Notes: generated from the letters alone by a model not told the origin. A stretch of 64,000 nucleotides of DNA from Flavobacterium frigoris (GCF_900111075.1 NZ_FOFZ01000013.1:28250-92249), one strand, 5' to 3'. Numbered from the stretch's first letter, positions 26,272-35,946 are shown. Program-made: numbers and translations.

Positions 26272-27735
26272 ATGAAAAGAATATTGTTTATTACACTACT
26301 GCTAATTACTAGTATTTCAAATGGACAGAACATACTTTTAAGCAGTGATTTTTGGAAAAAAAATCCAGATTTAAATACGATTAAAGAAACAATAGCAAAA
26401 GGGAATAGTCCCTCTGAAGCAAATGGTGGTAATTTTGATGCCGTTACTATGGCTATTAATAATGATGGGGCATTAGAAAGTATACGATTTCTTATCCAAC
26501 AAGATGGGAATAGTATAAAAAAATTAACGCATGATGGTCGTACTTATTTGCATTGGGCAGCTAATAAAGGAAATGTAGATTTAGTAAAATTTTTATTAGA
26601 AAAAGGAGCAGATATTAATCTTTCTGATGATAAAGGAGCAATTCCAATTGCATTTGCTGCGGCTAACGGACAGGCTGATCCTAAATTATATGAATTGTTT
26701 TTCAACGCTGGAAACAATCCAAAACAAAAATTTAAAAACGGAGCCAATTTATTACTCTTATCCATTCCAAACGACAAAGAACTAAAATTAGCCGATTATC
26801 TTACTACCAAAGGTTTGTCGTTAAGGGATACGGATGATACAGGTAATACTGCATTTAATTATGCTGCAAGAAGTGGTGATATAACACTTTTGCAAAACAT
26901 ATTAAAAAAAGGAATCAAATATGATGGAAGAGCCTTAGTTATCGCTTCTCAAGGAACTAGATCTTCTGCAACAACTTTAGAAGCTTATAAATATTTGGTT
27001 GAAGATTTAAAGATCAGTCCAAATTCAGTAGGTGATGAAGGTGAAAATGTTTTACATAATTTAGTTAGAAAGCAAAAACAAGAAGATATTATTGCTTATT
27101 TCTTAGCTAAGGGTGTTGATGTAAATCATCAAGATAAAGCAGGAAATAGTGTTTTAATGTACGCTACACGTGCAAAAATAGATATTATAAAATCATTTAT
27201 TTCTACAGTTAAAGATATAAATACTAGTAATTTAAATGGACTTACTGCTTTGTCTTTTGCGGTTGAAAATGGTTCTCCTGAAATTGTTGAGTTTTTAGTT
27301 GCAAACGGAGCAAAAAGTGATGTGCTTGATGCAAAAGGAAATAATTTAGCTTATTATTTGATTCAATCGGTAAGAAAAGATGGGAAGGATGGTTATGACG
27401 AAAAATTAAGTTTGTTGAAAAATTCCGGATTTGACATTACAATTCCGCAAAAGGATGGCAGTACATTATACCATTTGGCAGTTGCAAAAAATGATTTAAA
27501 TCTATTTAAGAAAATAAGTGCAATGAATATAGATATCAATGTTAAAAATGATGAAGGTATGACAGCTTTACACAAAGCAGCATTAACAGCAAAAGATGAA
27601 ACGATCTTAAAATATTTAGTTGCTGAAGGTGCTAAAAAAGACATTCTAACAGAATTTGATGAAACTGCTTATGATCTGGCAAAAGAAAATGAGTCATTAA
27701 CAAAAGCTGAGATATCAGTAGATTTTTTAAAATAA
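26272..27735 (+). CDS. Exported ankyrin-repeat protein
   Basis: A 487-aa protein with a signal peptide (about 1-18, ending SNGQ) and roughly ten ankyrin repeats over the rest. Clear copies include DGRTYLHWAANKGNVDLVKFL, NGLTALSFAVENGSPEIVEFL and EGMTALHKAALTAKDETILKYL (each quoted in part). Ankyrin repeats bind other proteins. The signal peptide places it in the periplasm or outer membrane. Its position between the receptor/lipoprotein pair and the DUF2271-PepSY-ApbE genes (12 bp before DUF2271) suggests a scaffold role in the uptake system, which is inference. Such a gene is not part of the described XusABC set. Confidence 0.85.
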   Translation: MKRILFITLLLITSISNGQNILLSSDFWKKNPDLNTIKETIAKGNSPSEANGGNFDAVTMAINNDGALESIRFLIQQDGNSIKKLTHDGRTYLHWAANKGNVDLVKFLLEKGADINLSDDKGAIPIAFAAANGQADPKLYELFFNAGNNPKQKFKNGANLLLLSIPNDKELKLADYLTTKGLSLRDTDDTGNTAFNYAARSGDITLLQNILKKGIKYDGRALVIASQGTRSSATTLEAYKYLVEDLKISPNSVGDEGENVLHNLVRKQKQEDIIAYFLAKGVDVNHQDKAGNSVLMYATRAKIDIIKSFISTVKDINTSNLNGLTALSFAVENGSPEIVEFLVANGAKSDVLDAKGNNLAYYLIQSVRKDGKDGYDEKLSLLKNSGFDITIPQKDGSTLYHLAVAKNDLNLFKKISAMNIDINVKNDEGMTALHKAALTAKDETILKYLVAEGAKKDILTEFDETAYDLAKENESLTKAEISVDFLK

Positions 27736-27747
27736 TAATAGTAGATA

Positions 27748-28230
27748 ATGAATAAAATATTAAAATTTACATTAGTAGGCATATTTGGTCTACTATTTAT
27801 TCCACAAGCAAATGCCCAACAAGCCAAGTATAAATGCATGTTGCAAATGACAAATTATGAAGGTTTAGAAGCTTATGTTGTTGTTTCTTTAATTGATCCT
27901 AAAGGGAATTATGAAAAAACATTGTACGTAATGGGACCAGATAAACAATGGTACAATGGTTTCAAAGAATGGAACAAGACCTTAGGAAAGAGAAAACAAA
28001 ATTTAAATGGTATTACCGGTGCCTCTATTGCAGCTGGTGATAGAAGTATTACTACTTTTTCTATAGATGAGTCTAAATTAAACAAGGGCTACAAACTTCG
28101 TTTTGAATCGGCTGTGGAAGACAATAAATATCATGTTGGAGATGTAGAAATTGCATTATCAACAGCTGAAATCACTAAGAAAACGGAAGGAAAAGGTTTT
28201 ATTAGATACGTAAAGCTTAATAAACTTTAA
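27748..28230 (+). CDS. DUF2271 periplasmic protein, probable flavinylation target
   Basis: A 160-aa protein with a signal peptide (about 1-23, ending ANAQ) and a DUF2271 fold (YEGLEAYVVVSLIDPKGNY and a later VGDVEIALSTAEI). The segment NGITGAS (residues 87-93, Thr90) resembles the ApbE flavinylation motif DxxTGAT/S, in which FMN is bound to the Thr. An ApbE gene lies three genes downstream in the same operon. DUF2271, PepSY and ApbE are known to occur together in flavin-based extracytosolic electron transfer clusters. The protein may carry covalent FMN and shuttle electrons from the PepSY reductase; that is inference. Confidence 0.8.
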   Translation: MNKILKFTLVGIFGLLFIPQANAQQAKYKCMLQMTNYEGLEAYVVVSLIDPKGNYEKTLYVMGPDKQWYNGFKEWNKTLGKRKQNLNGITGASIAAGDRSITTFSIDESKLNKGYKLRFESAVEDNKYHVGDVEIALSTAEITKKTEGKGFIRYVKLNKL

Positions 28231-28242
28231 AAATAATACATC

Positions 28243-30441
28243 ATGATATTGTCTATTTGGCGGCATGCCCATTTGGTTTTAGCTCTTTTGGCATCACTTG
28301 TACTTATTATTGCTTCTTTAACAGGTATTGTTCTTGCTATTGATGTGGCTAGTGAGAAAACAAATCCGTATCAAATAGACAATTTTAATGAAGTAACTCT
28401 TGTTCAGTTTTTACCAGAACTACGTAAAGTTTATCCCGAAATTTCAAATATTTCAGTTGACCATAATCAATTTGTGACTTTGGAAGGTTTTGATCAAGAA
28501 GGTAATGAAATTAAAGCTTACATAGATCCAACTACCGGAAAAAAATTAGGGATTCCGAAACAAAAAAATCAGTTTATCCAATGGAATTTGGCTTTACATC
28601 GTTCGCTTTTTCTTCATGAAACTGGAAGATTTATTGTTGGTTTTGCCTCTTTCCTGTTTTTTTTAATTGCAATTTCTGGAACAATTCTACTTATTAAACG
28701 TCAAAATGGAATTAAGAAATTCTTTTCAAAAGTAAATAATGATTCACTGGCCCAATATTTCCATGTGGTAACTGGAAGAATTATGTTACTTCCTGTTTTG
28801 ATTATTGCTTTAACTGGAACGTATTTATTTCTACTTCGATTCGAAATTATTCCTGTCCAAAAAGCAAATGCGATTACTTATTCACAGGATGCAAAACTGA
28901 AAGAAGTTCCATTGACTGATTTTTCTGTCTTTAAACAAACGAAATTGTCTGAAGTTATAAAGATTGAATTTCCGTTTATGGATGATGATCCAGAGGAATT
29001 TTACGTTTTAAAGTTAAAAGATAGTGAAATAACAGTAAATCAAATAACTGGCCAAATCGTAAAAGAAATTAAATATCCTTTCACACAAGTATTAGAAAAG
29101 TTTAGTTTTGACTTGCATACCGGCCAAATAAATTGGGTTTGGGCTATAATTTTGGCTTTCGCTTCTATCAATATTTTACTTTTTATTTATTCTGGTTTTA
29201 CAATTACTCTAAAACGAACTAAAACAAGAATTAAGAATAAATATAAGGCAAATGAGTGCGAATTTATACTTTTAGTAGGTTCTGAGAATGGCTCTACTTT
29301 AGGATTTGCGAGTAAGATCCATAAACAATTGCAGGCAAATGGAAAGAAATCGTATCTAACTGATATGAATAATTATTCCCATTTTGCAAGTGCAAAACAA
29401 CTCATTATTTTCACCTCTACTTATGGTTTAGGTGAAGCACCAATAAATGCCAAAAAGTTCAAAAAATTAGTTTTTGAATTTCCACAAAAACAAAAAATTC
29501 AGTTTTCAGTTGTAGGATTTGGATCTAAATCTTATCCCGATTTCTGTGCCTATGCAAAACAAGTTGATGTACTTTTGTTTGAACAAAGTTGGGCAGAAAA
29601 ATCAGTAAACCTTCATACTGTTAACGACAAATCTGCAGATGAATTTGCAGAATGGGTTTCGGTTTGGGCTACTTTGAATAGCCTAGCTCTAGCAACAGCG
29701 GCTTCTTTATACAGTCAAAAAGCACCAAAATTAAAAGTTTTAAAAGTTGTCGATCGTGCTGAAATAAATTCGGATGAGGTTATAACTTTTAAGTTAAATT
29801 TGAAATCTAATTCTTTCACCAAATTCAAATCGGGCGATTTATTAGCTATTTACCCAAAAAATGATGCTGTAGAACGTTTTTACTCCATTGGGAAAGTTGC
29901 TAATTCGGTACAATTAATTGTTCGATTGCACCCAAATGGTTTAGGGTCTGAATTTTTATATACTTTGCAAAAAGGAGCCACAATTAAAGCAAGAATTATT
30001 AAAAACGCTCATTTTTATTTTCCAAAAAACGCTTCGCAAGTGGCTTTGATTTCAAATGGAACTGGAATAGCGCCTTTTTTAGGAATGCTAGCTGAAAATA
30101 AAAGTAGGATAGAAACTCATTTGTATTGTGGTTTTCGAAGAAATGATGTACTCACCAAGAAATATGCAGAAATAGCGCAAAACCATATTGTTGATAAAAA
30201 ACTTTCTACCTTTAATTTAGCTTTATCACGAGAAGAGGCACCACAATATTTGATGGATTTGATAAATGAAGACCAAAACTTCTTTCTAGAATTATTAAAA
30301 AATAACGGCGTTATAATGATTTGTGGCGCTCTTAAAATGCAAAAAGATGTAGAAGCTGTTTTGGCTACAATTTGCAAAAACAATGGAGAAAACTTCGATA
30401 TTTACAAAGAAAACAATCAGATTTTAACGGATTGTTACTAA
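28243..30441 (+). CDS. PepSY membrane protein fused to flavodoxin and NADPH-flavin reductase domains
   Basis: A 732-aa inner-membrane reductase. The N-terminal part is a PepSY_TM module (XusC-like) with hydrophobic segments at about residues 10-32, 127-148, 175-198 and 297-321 and intervening PepSY domains. A flavodoxin-like domain follows (about 343-475: LLVGSENGSTLGFASKI and FTSTYGLGEAPIN). The C-terminus is a ferredoxin-reductase-type FAD/NAD(P)H module (about 500-732; ERFYSIGK for flavin, ISNGTGIAPFLGML for NADPH, ICGALKMQKDV). It would move electrons from cytosolic NADPH across the membrane, probably to reduce imported ferric siderophore or a flavinylated partner. It lies 12 bp after DUF2271 and 10 bp before apbE. 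Confidence 0.88.
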   Translation: MILSIWRHAHLVLALLASLVLIIASLTGIVLAIDVASEKTNPYQIDNFNEVTLVQFLPELRKVYPEISNISVDHNQFVTLEGFDQEGNEIKAYIDPTTGKKLGIPKQKNQFIQWNLALHRSLFLHETGRFIVGFASFLFFLIAISGTILLIKRQNGIKKFFSKVNNDSLAQYFHVVTGRIMLLPVLIIALTGTYLFLLRFEIIPVQKANAITYSQDAKLKEVPLTDFSVFKQTKLSEVIKIEFPFMDDDPEEFYVLKLKDSEITVNQITGQIVKEIKYPFTQVLEKFSFDLHTGQINWVWAIILAFASINILLFIYSGFTITLKRTKTRIKNKYKANECEFILLVGSENGSTLGFASKIHKQLQANGKKSYLTDMNNYSHFASAKQLIIFTSTYGLGEAPINAKKFKKLVFEFPQKQKIQFSVVGFGSKSYPDFCAYAKQVDVLLFEQSWAEKSVNLHTVNDKSADEFAEWVSVWATLNSLALATAASLYSQKAPKLKVLKVVDRAEINSDEVITFKLNLKSNSFTKFKSGDLLAIYPKNDAVERFYSIGKVANSVQLIVRLHPNGLGSEFLYTLQKGATIKARIIKNAHFYFPKNASQVALISNGTGIAPFLGMLAENKSRIETHLYCGFRRNDVLTKKYAEIAQNHIVDKKLSTFNLALSREEAPQYLMDLINEDQNFFLELLKNNGVIMICGALKMQKDVEAVLATICKNNGENFDIYKENNQILTDCY

Positions 30442-30451
30442 TTCCCAAATT

Positions 30452-31423
30452 ATGAGATTCAAGTCGGTCGTTTTAAAAATAGCTTTGCTTTTCGTTAGTA
30501 CCTTTTCATTTAGTCAAGTGGAACAAACGAAGACTGTAAATTTGATGGGAAGTGTTTTCCAAATTACTTTGGTTGATTCGGATAGTATTTCGGCAGATCA
30601 AAACATCAATAAAGCTATTTCAGAAATAGAACGCATTGAAAATTTAATTTCTGAATGGCGACCACAAACCCAGATTTCGCAAGTAAATCAAAATGCAGGC
30701 ATAAAACCAATTAAAGTAGACAAAGAAGTTTTTGAACTCACGAAAAAGGCTATTTGGTTTTCTGAAATTTCAAATGGTGCTTTTGACATTAGTATTGTTG
30801 CGATGGACAAAATTTGGAAATTTGATGGAACGATGGAAAAGTTACCTTCCAGAAAAGTTATAAAAAAATCAATTCGTAATGTAAATTATAAAAACATCGT
30901 TTTGGATAGTATCAATTCCACAATTTTCCTGTCAAAAAAAGGAATGAAAATTGGTTTTGGTTCTATCGGAAAAGGATATGCTGCTGACAAAGCAAGAGAA
31001 CTAATGCTAGAATTAGGTATAAAAGCAGGGATTATAAATGCTGCAGGTGATCTCGCAACTTGGGGAACACAGATCAATGGCAATCCTTGGCGCATTGGCG
31101 TAAATAATCCGTTAGAAACGGGCGAAACTATAAAAATTTTAGAATTTTCAACTAATAATGCTGTTACTACTTCGGGAAATTATGAAAAGTACGCCGAGAT
31201 TGAGAACAAAAGATATTCACATATTATCAATCCAAAAACAGGCTATCCTTCAACAGAATTAATTAGTGTTACAATAATTGGGAAAAATGCAGAAATGTGT
31301 AATGGTTTTAGTACTTCAATTATGGTTTTAGGATTAGTAAAAGGATTAGAATTGATTGAAAAATATCCCGATTATCAGTATTTAATTGTAAATAGTAAAG
31401 AAAATATTATTACAAAGATATAG
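30452..31423 (+). CDS. apbE: FAD:protein FMN transferase
   Basis: A 323-aa ApbE enzyme (EC 2.7.1.180) that transfers FMN from FAD onto a Thr or Ser of target proteins. A signal peptide (about 1-21, ending FSFSQ) places it in the periplasm. Family blocks are MGSVFQITL, FDISIVAMDKIWKF, FGSIGKGYAADKA (about 168-180), INAAGDLATWG and HIINPKTGYP (about 255-264). It is the last gene of the operon. The operon contains DUF2271 and PepSY proteins, one with an NGITGAS motif, so the substrate is probably encoded nearby. Confidence 0.95.
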   Translation: MRFKSVVLKIALLFVSTFSFSQVEQTKTVNLMGSVFQITLVDSDSISADQNINKAISEIERIENLISEWRPQTQISQVNQNAGIKPIKVDKEVFELTKKAIWFSEISNGAFDISIVAMDKIWKFDGTMEKLPSRKVIKKSIRNVNYKNIVLDSINSTIFLSKKGMKIGFGSIGKGYAADKARELMLELGIKAGIINAAGDLATWGTQINGNPWRIGVNNPLETGETIKILEFSTNNAVTTSGNYEKYAEIENKRYSHIINPKTGYPSTELISVTIIGKNAEMCNGFSTSIMVLGLVKGLELIEKYPDYQYLIVNSKENIITKI

Positions 31424-31494
31424 GTTCGAAAGAGAAAAATAATTTATCCAAGCAGACGCTATATGTATTTCTTCTGTAATATGGCTGTGTACAT

Positions 31495-31512
31495 GCTAAC
31501 TTAGCCCGCAGA
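31495..31512 (+). repeat. Dispersed direct repeat, copy B
   Basis: GCTAACTTAGCCCGCAGA. It is preceded by GTAATATGGCTGTGTACAT, which aligns with the sequence before copy C. It lies 70 bp after apbE. Confidence 0.55.
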
Positions 31513-31569
31513 TTAAGTTAAGCATAAAAGGTCTTTAAATAGAAAGAGAATCATGTATTTTGACCTAAA

Positions 31570-33342
31570 CTACTTTCTTAATGGAATAGCTATATTAGGG
31601 TAATCAGTGATAATACCGTCAACATTCATTGTTAGTAAACGAATCATATCCTCTTTATTATTCACCGTCCATGGAATAACTTTCATATTTTTTTGATGAA
31701 TCTTTTCTACCTCAGTATCATTTAATAGCACATGATATGGACTGTAAATGCTCGGTATAAAACTGAGTGCTTTCATATTCGTGTCAAAATCATCTTCAAA
31801 AGTTAAAAAAGAAAGTTGATAGTTTGGGTAAATTTTGTGAAAGTATTCTAAGACTCTAGGATCAAAACTTTGAATAGTAATTCGGTTTAGCGGTAAATTG
31901 CTTTTTTTCAATTCTGAAATTAGAAGATCTGAAAATTCCTTTACACTTGGTTGGTATCCATTTGCTTCTTCATCAGGCGTGCTTTTAATCTCTATATTAT
32001 AAAGAATAGCTGGATTTCTAGTCTCTGCATATTTTATGACCTCAGCCAATAATGGTTTGTATGTTTTTAGCTTTTCTTGTTCTGGAAACTTAGGGTTTCC
32101 AATGGCGCCTACATCGTATTTCTTTACGTTTTTATATTTATTTTTGTAAATATTGAAGGCTAATGCAGCTTCTTTCGTAATGGCGCTTCCTTTAGCATCT
32201 GAAGTAATTTCGTAATTCAACCATGGTTCATGAGAGACTACGACTTGGTTATCTAGGCTAATTACCACATCTAATTCTAAAGTGTTCACGCCAATATCTA
32301 ATGCTTTTTTAAACGCAGGAAGTGTGTTTTCTGGCGCTAAACCTCTAGCACCGCGATGGCCTTGAAGTTCAAAATCAAATTTGCGTTCCTCTTTTAGAAT
32401 GATAGCGTCTATAAATGAAGTGCTTTGATTGTAAACATTTTTCCAATCATTAGATCTCAAGTCGCAAGCAATAACATGGTTTCCTGCATCTGGAAAAGCT
32501 ACTTTCGTCTTCTGATCAAGAGCTGTTCCTAGGCTTTCAAACATTTTTAAAATAGCAGGAACGGAGACAGTTTCATCTTGCTCTTTTTCATTTTTATAAT
32601 AATACCCAACAAATACGGGGATTTTAACTTTCTCAAATGTTTGTACTGTCATGGTACTTTTTAGCATTTTTATTAAAGCTTCGTACCCATCAATGTGGTA
32701 AGAAGTAGACCAGTATTTTTGTTCCTCTTCTGGCCTGCTTTGTTTTGTGATTTCGCCGCCGTTCATTTTGATAATAGCTGCTTTCCCTTTAGGAGTAAGA
32801 ATAGAGGCAAAGGAAGGATTTTTTAAATCGATAAAAGGGGAGTACATAATTAAACCGGCAATAGAAGGGTCTTCAGAAGCTAACTTCAAGCTTAAGGTTC
32901 CGCCCGTAGAAGTACTCACTAGAATAACTTTTTTTCCTATTAGTTTCCCAATTTCTAGTGCCTCTTTTGCAGACGCAATATAATTTTCGGGAGTTAGATT
33001 TTTAAAATTATCATCTCTACTCAATCCATGCTCTTTTAATCGAGACAAATAAACATTAGCATTATATGCCTTTGACAACATCGACATGATGGGTTGGCCC
33101 TCTCTATTGCTGGCGCCAAAACCGTGGAGGTACACAAATGCAATAGCCGATTGTTTTTCCTTAAAATCTTTAGCCCAGATTATTCTAGCTTCGTTATCGA
33201 GTTTCAAACTTTCAAGATTTTGCTCAGCGGTTTTAATGGCATTTTCAATAGTATAAATCGTAGTTTTAGACGTTATTATTTGTGCGTTACTTACATTTAT
33301 AAATAATGTTAAAAGTAATACTAATAGATATTTTTTTTTCAT
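31570..33342 (-). CDS. Secreted alpha/beta hydrolase fused to glycerophosphodiester phosphodiesterase
   Basis: A 590-aa two-domain protein. A signal peptide ends at residue 20 (SNAQ). Residues about 60-320 are an alpha/beta hydrolase: the oxyanion region YLHGFGAS (71-78) and nucleophile elbow VSTSTGGTL (S145). Residues about 328-590 are a GDPD domain: GHRGARGLAPENT and ELDVVISLDNQVVVSHEP (metal and catalytic His/Glu sites). Together these could deacylate a lipid and split the resulting glycerophosphodiester, releasing glycerol 3-phosphate and an alcohol in the periplasm. It is downstream of a TonB receptor on the same strand (62-bp gap), probably one operon. Confidence 0.82.
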   Translation of the reverse strand: MKKKYLLVLLLTLFINVSNAQIITSKTTIYTIENAIKTAEQNLESLKLDNEARIIWAKDFKEKQSAIAFVYLHGFGASNREGQPIMSMLSKAYNANVYLSRLKEHGLSRDDNFKNLTPENYIASAKEALEIGKLIGKKVILVSTSTGGTLSLKLASEDPSIAGLIMYSPFIDLKNPSFASILTPKGKAAIIKMNGGEITKQSRPEEEQKYWSTSYHIDGYEALIKMLKSTMTVQTFEKVKIPVFVGYYYKNEKEQDETVSVPAILKMFESLGTALDQKTKVAFPDAGNHVIACDLRSNDWKNVYNQSTSFIDAIILKEERKFDFELQGHRGARGLAPENTLPAFKKALDIGVNTLELDVVISLDNQVVVSHEPWLNYEITSDAKGSAITKEAALAFNIYKNKYKNVKKYDVGAIGNPKFPEQEKLKTYKPLLAEVIKYAETRNPAILYNIEIKSTPDEEANGYQPSVKEFSDLLISELKKSNLPLNRITIQSFDPRVLEYFHKIYPNYQLSFLTFEDDFDTNMKALSFIPSIYSPYHVLLNDTEVEKIHQKNMKVIPWTVNNKEDMIRLLTMNVDGIITDYPNIAIPLRK

Positions 33343-33404
33343 AGTGATATAGTTGAAAACTAGGTTAATAATGCTAATGTAGCTTTATATTTTTTTGTAA
33401 ATTT

Positions 33405-35912
33405 TTAAAAATCTGCTCGAAGTTGGACTCCATAGAATCTAGGAGCACCACCTATAAAAGTAGGTATTCCAAAAGCGCCACCTGTATTTCCAGCATCAAT
33501 AATATATTTTTTATCTAATAAATTATTCATGAAAAGAGTGATCTCATATTTCTTACCTATATTTAATCCTGTTCTCAAGTTTACAATGCCGTAGCCGTCT
33601 TGGGAAATTTTAGGTAAATTGGTTTCCTCAAAAAACACTTTAGATTTATAGGTATAAGTAGGTCTGAAAAATAATTTTAAACTGTTATTAATTTTTTGAT
33701 TAAGGTTAAATCCAGCTGAAAAAGAATGTTTGGGCGTCAGTCTAAATTTATTTCCAGCAAGAGCTTGCTTGTTCCCGTTTGAATCCGTTTCGTCGAAACT
33801 AGCATCAATATAACCGTAGTTCGCAAAAAAGCTGCTGTTTTTTGTAAAGGCATATTGTGTAGCAAGTTCATAACCAAAAGAGCTAGCGCTACCGCTGTCT
33901 TCGGGTCTGGATGTTAATACACCATTTTCAAATTTAGATATGGTCGTTTGAAAATTGGAGTAATCATAAACATACGCATTGGCATCAAATTGTAGTCTAT
34001 TATTTAAAAACAACGATTTGGCACCCACTTCATAAGACCAAACGGTTTCTGCCGAAAGTACATTCGTATTTGTCGAAGAAATATTGATAACGTTAGGGCG
34101 CCTACCTTTAGATGTAGTTCCAAAAAGTGATATATTTTGGTTAATATTGTAGCTCAATGCTAAACGACCTACCGCAGATAAAAAGTTTTCACTTGCTTGG
34201 ATTTTGCCATTTGTAGGAAGATTTAAAATATTTGTTCCGCTACCAGGAGTTAAAAGAGCGAGGTTTGATTTTTTCTCAATATCATCTACTTCAAAACCTG
34301 CGTTGATGTTTTCCCAAGTCGTTCTTAGTCCTAATGTCAAAGATAATTTTTCTGTTAAATCATAAGATCCATCTGCAAACAAATCGCCCGAGTAGTTTTT
34401 ACCATAGTTGGTAAAAGTTTCGCTATTACTATCTAATAATGGTGCTCCAGCTAGTGGGCCAAAACTATCAGGATCATTAGGAATTGTAGGTAGTAAGGTA
34501 GGAATTCCGTTAATAACTAATTTTGGTGTGTCTAAGAATAAAACGGCTAGACTTCTCTCATCAATAATAAATGGAACTTTTTGAGTACCATTTTCGTAGA
34601 AAAAATTACCACCAAAGAATCCTCTAAACTTTTTAGAGTTATCAAAATTAAAGCGTAATTCTTGGCTGAATTGTTTTCCTTTTGCTATTTCTCTAAAAAA
34701 TAATGCAGGAGCAGCTGTACCGTCAGCATCAAAAGCTTCATCAGAATTAAATTGTCTGTAGGCCGTCGTTGATGTTAAATCCCAAACCGGATTAAAGTTG
34801 TGTTTTAATATACCAGTGGCACCAGATACATTTCTGTTTACGCCAAGTTCTCTTCCTCGTTCTAGATCAGCAAAGGTATTTGGATCTAAGTCTCCGCCCA
34901 AAGGAGCAAAAGTTCCACTCTTAAATGATGTTCCTGGAGGTGTGTCTTGCTGCCAATTAGCGATAACATCTAAAGTTGTTCTGTCGCTAATTAAATATTT
35001 CAATGCAGTTCTAAAGGCTAAAGTTTCTTTACCATTCAAATTTCCCCCTGAACGATTTTCGATATAACCGTCTCTTCGGTTGTAAATTCCGGCAACACGC
35101 AAAAATAATTTGTCTGCAATTAAAGGGGTATTAGCGTATCCTGTAGCTAAAAATTGATTGAAGTTTCCATACCCTAGCTTTACTGATCCTGAATTTTCAT
35201 TTTTTGCTTTGTTTTGAATAATATGCATAGCTCCTATTTGAGCTCCTCGTCCAAATAAAGTTCCTTGAGGTCCTTTTAAAACTTCCACTCGTTCAATATC
35301 ATATAGTTCTACAACCGAACCGCGTGATTTGCTAATAGAAACTCCATCTTGAAAAATAGAAACTCTTGGTTCAACTCTAGAGTCTCCGCTGTCACTGGTT
35401 ATACCCCTTATGACTACGCCAGGATTATTTACACTCTGAATTTGAACTTGAAAACCGGGAACATATTCAGATAAAGCATCATATTCAAAAGTACCTTGAT
35501 TGTTAATGAACTCACTACCATAAGAAGTAATAGCTATAGGAACTTCCTTGTTTTTCTGCTCTCTTTTTTGAGAAGTTACTATAATTCCTTCTAGCATATT
35601 AGAGCTTTCATTTAAAATAAAATCTAGAATGGTTGTATTTGATTTTATAAATATGTTTTTTTGAATGGTGTTGTATCCTAAATAAGAGACTTCTATACTG
35701 TATGTTTTTCCTTCTAATAATTTTATTTCATAGGTCCCATCAGAATCTGTTGTTGTGCCTTTGTTTGTGTTTTTAATTATAACATTCGAGCCTATTATAG
35801 GTTCGCCTTGTTCGGTTTTAATAGTGCCTTTTAGTGTTCCTGTATTTTGTGCGCTAGCGATAAGCATACCGCAAATCGATGTTAGCACCGTAATAAAAAT
35901 TTTAAATTGCAT
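33405..35912 (-). CDS. TonB-dependent receptor
   Basis: An 835-aa outer-membrane receptor: signal peptide (about 1-21, ending SAQN), carboxypeptidase-like domain (about 24-110; GTLKGTIKTEQGEPIIGSNV in part), a linker with VTSQKREQKNKEVP that reads like the TonB box region, plug (about 125-235) and barrel ending in F. The barrel regions resemble CirA/catecholate- or vitamin-type receptors (WSYEVGAKSLFLNNRL, SFSAGFNL). The neighbour downstream is the esterase-GDPD fusion, so the ligand could be a lipid-derived or phosphate-bearing molecule; this is inference. TACATTTG on the minus strand (35954-35947) is the likely -7 element, with a 14-bp palindrome just upstream of it. Confidence 0.87.
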   Translation of the reverse strand: MQFKIFITVLTSICGMLIASAQNTGTLKGTIKTEQGEPIIGSNVIIKNTNKGTTTDSDGTYEIKLLEGKTYSIEVSYLGYNTIQKNIFIKSNTTILDFILNESSNMLEGIIVTSQKREQKNKEVPIAITSYGSEFINNQGTFEYDALSEYVPGFQVQIQSVNNPGVVIRGITSDSGDSRVEPRVSIFQDGVSISKSRGSVVELYDIERVEVLKGPQGTLFGRGAQIGAMHIIQNKAKNENSGSVKLGYGNFNQFLATGYANTPLIADKLFLRVAGIYNRRDGYIENRSGGNLNGKETLAFRTALKYLISDRTTLDVIANWQQDTPPGTSFKSGTFAPLGGDLDPNTFADLERGRELGVNRNVSGATGILKHNFNPVWDLTSTTAYRQFNSDEAFDADGTAAPALFFREIAKGKQFSQELRFNFDNSKKFRGFFGGNFFYENGTQKVPFIIDERSLAVLFLDTPKLVINGIPTLLPTIPNDPDSFGPLAGAPLLDSNSETFTNYGKNYSGDLFADGSYDLTEKLSLTLGLRTTWENINAGFEVDDIEKKSNLALLTPGSGTNILNLPTNGKIQASENFLSAVGRLALSYNINQNISLFGTTSKGRRPNVINISSTNTNVLSAETVWSYEVGAKSLFLNNRLQFDANAYVYDYSNFQTTISKFENGVLTSRPEDSGSASSFGYELATQYAFTKNSSFFANYGYIDASFDETDSNGNKQALAGNKFRLTPKHSFSAGFNLNQKINNSLKLFFRPTYTYKSKVFFEETNLPKISQDGYGIVNLRTGLNIGKKYEITLFMNNLLDKKYIIDAGNTGGAFGIPTFIGGAPRFYGVQLRADF

Positions 35913-35946
35913 TTTCGTTTTTTTAGTGATACGTTAGATTAGATTA

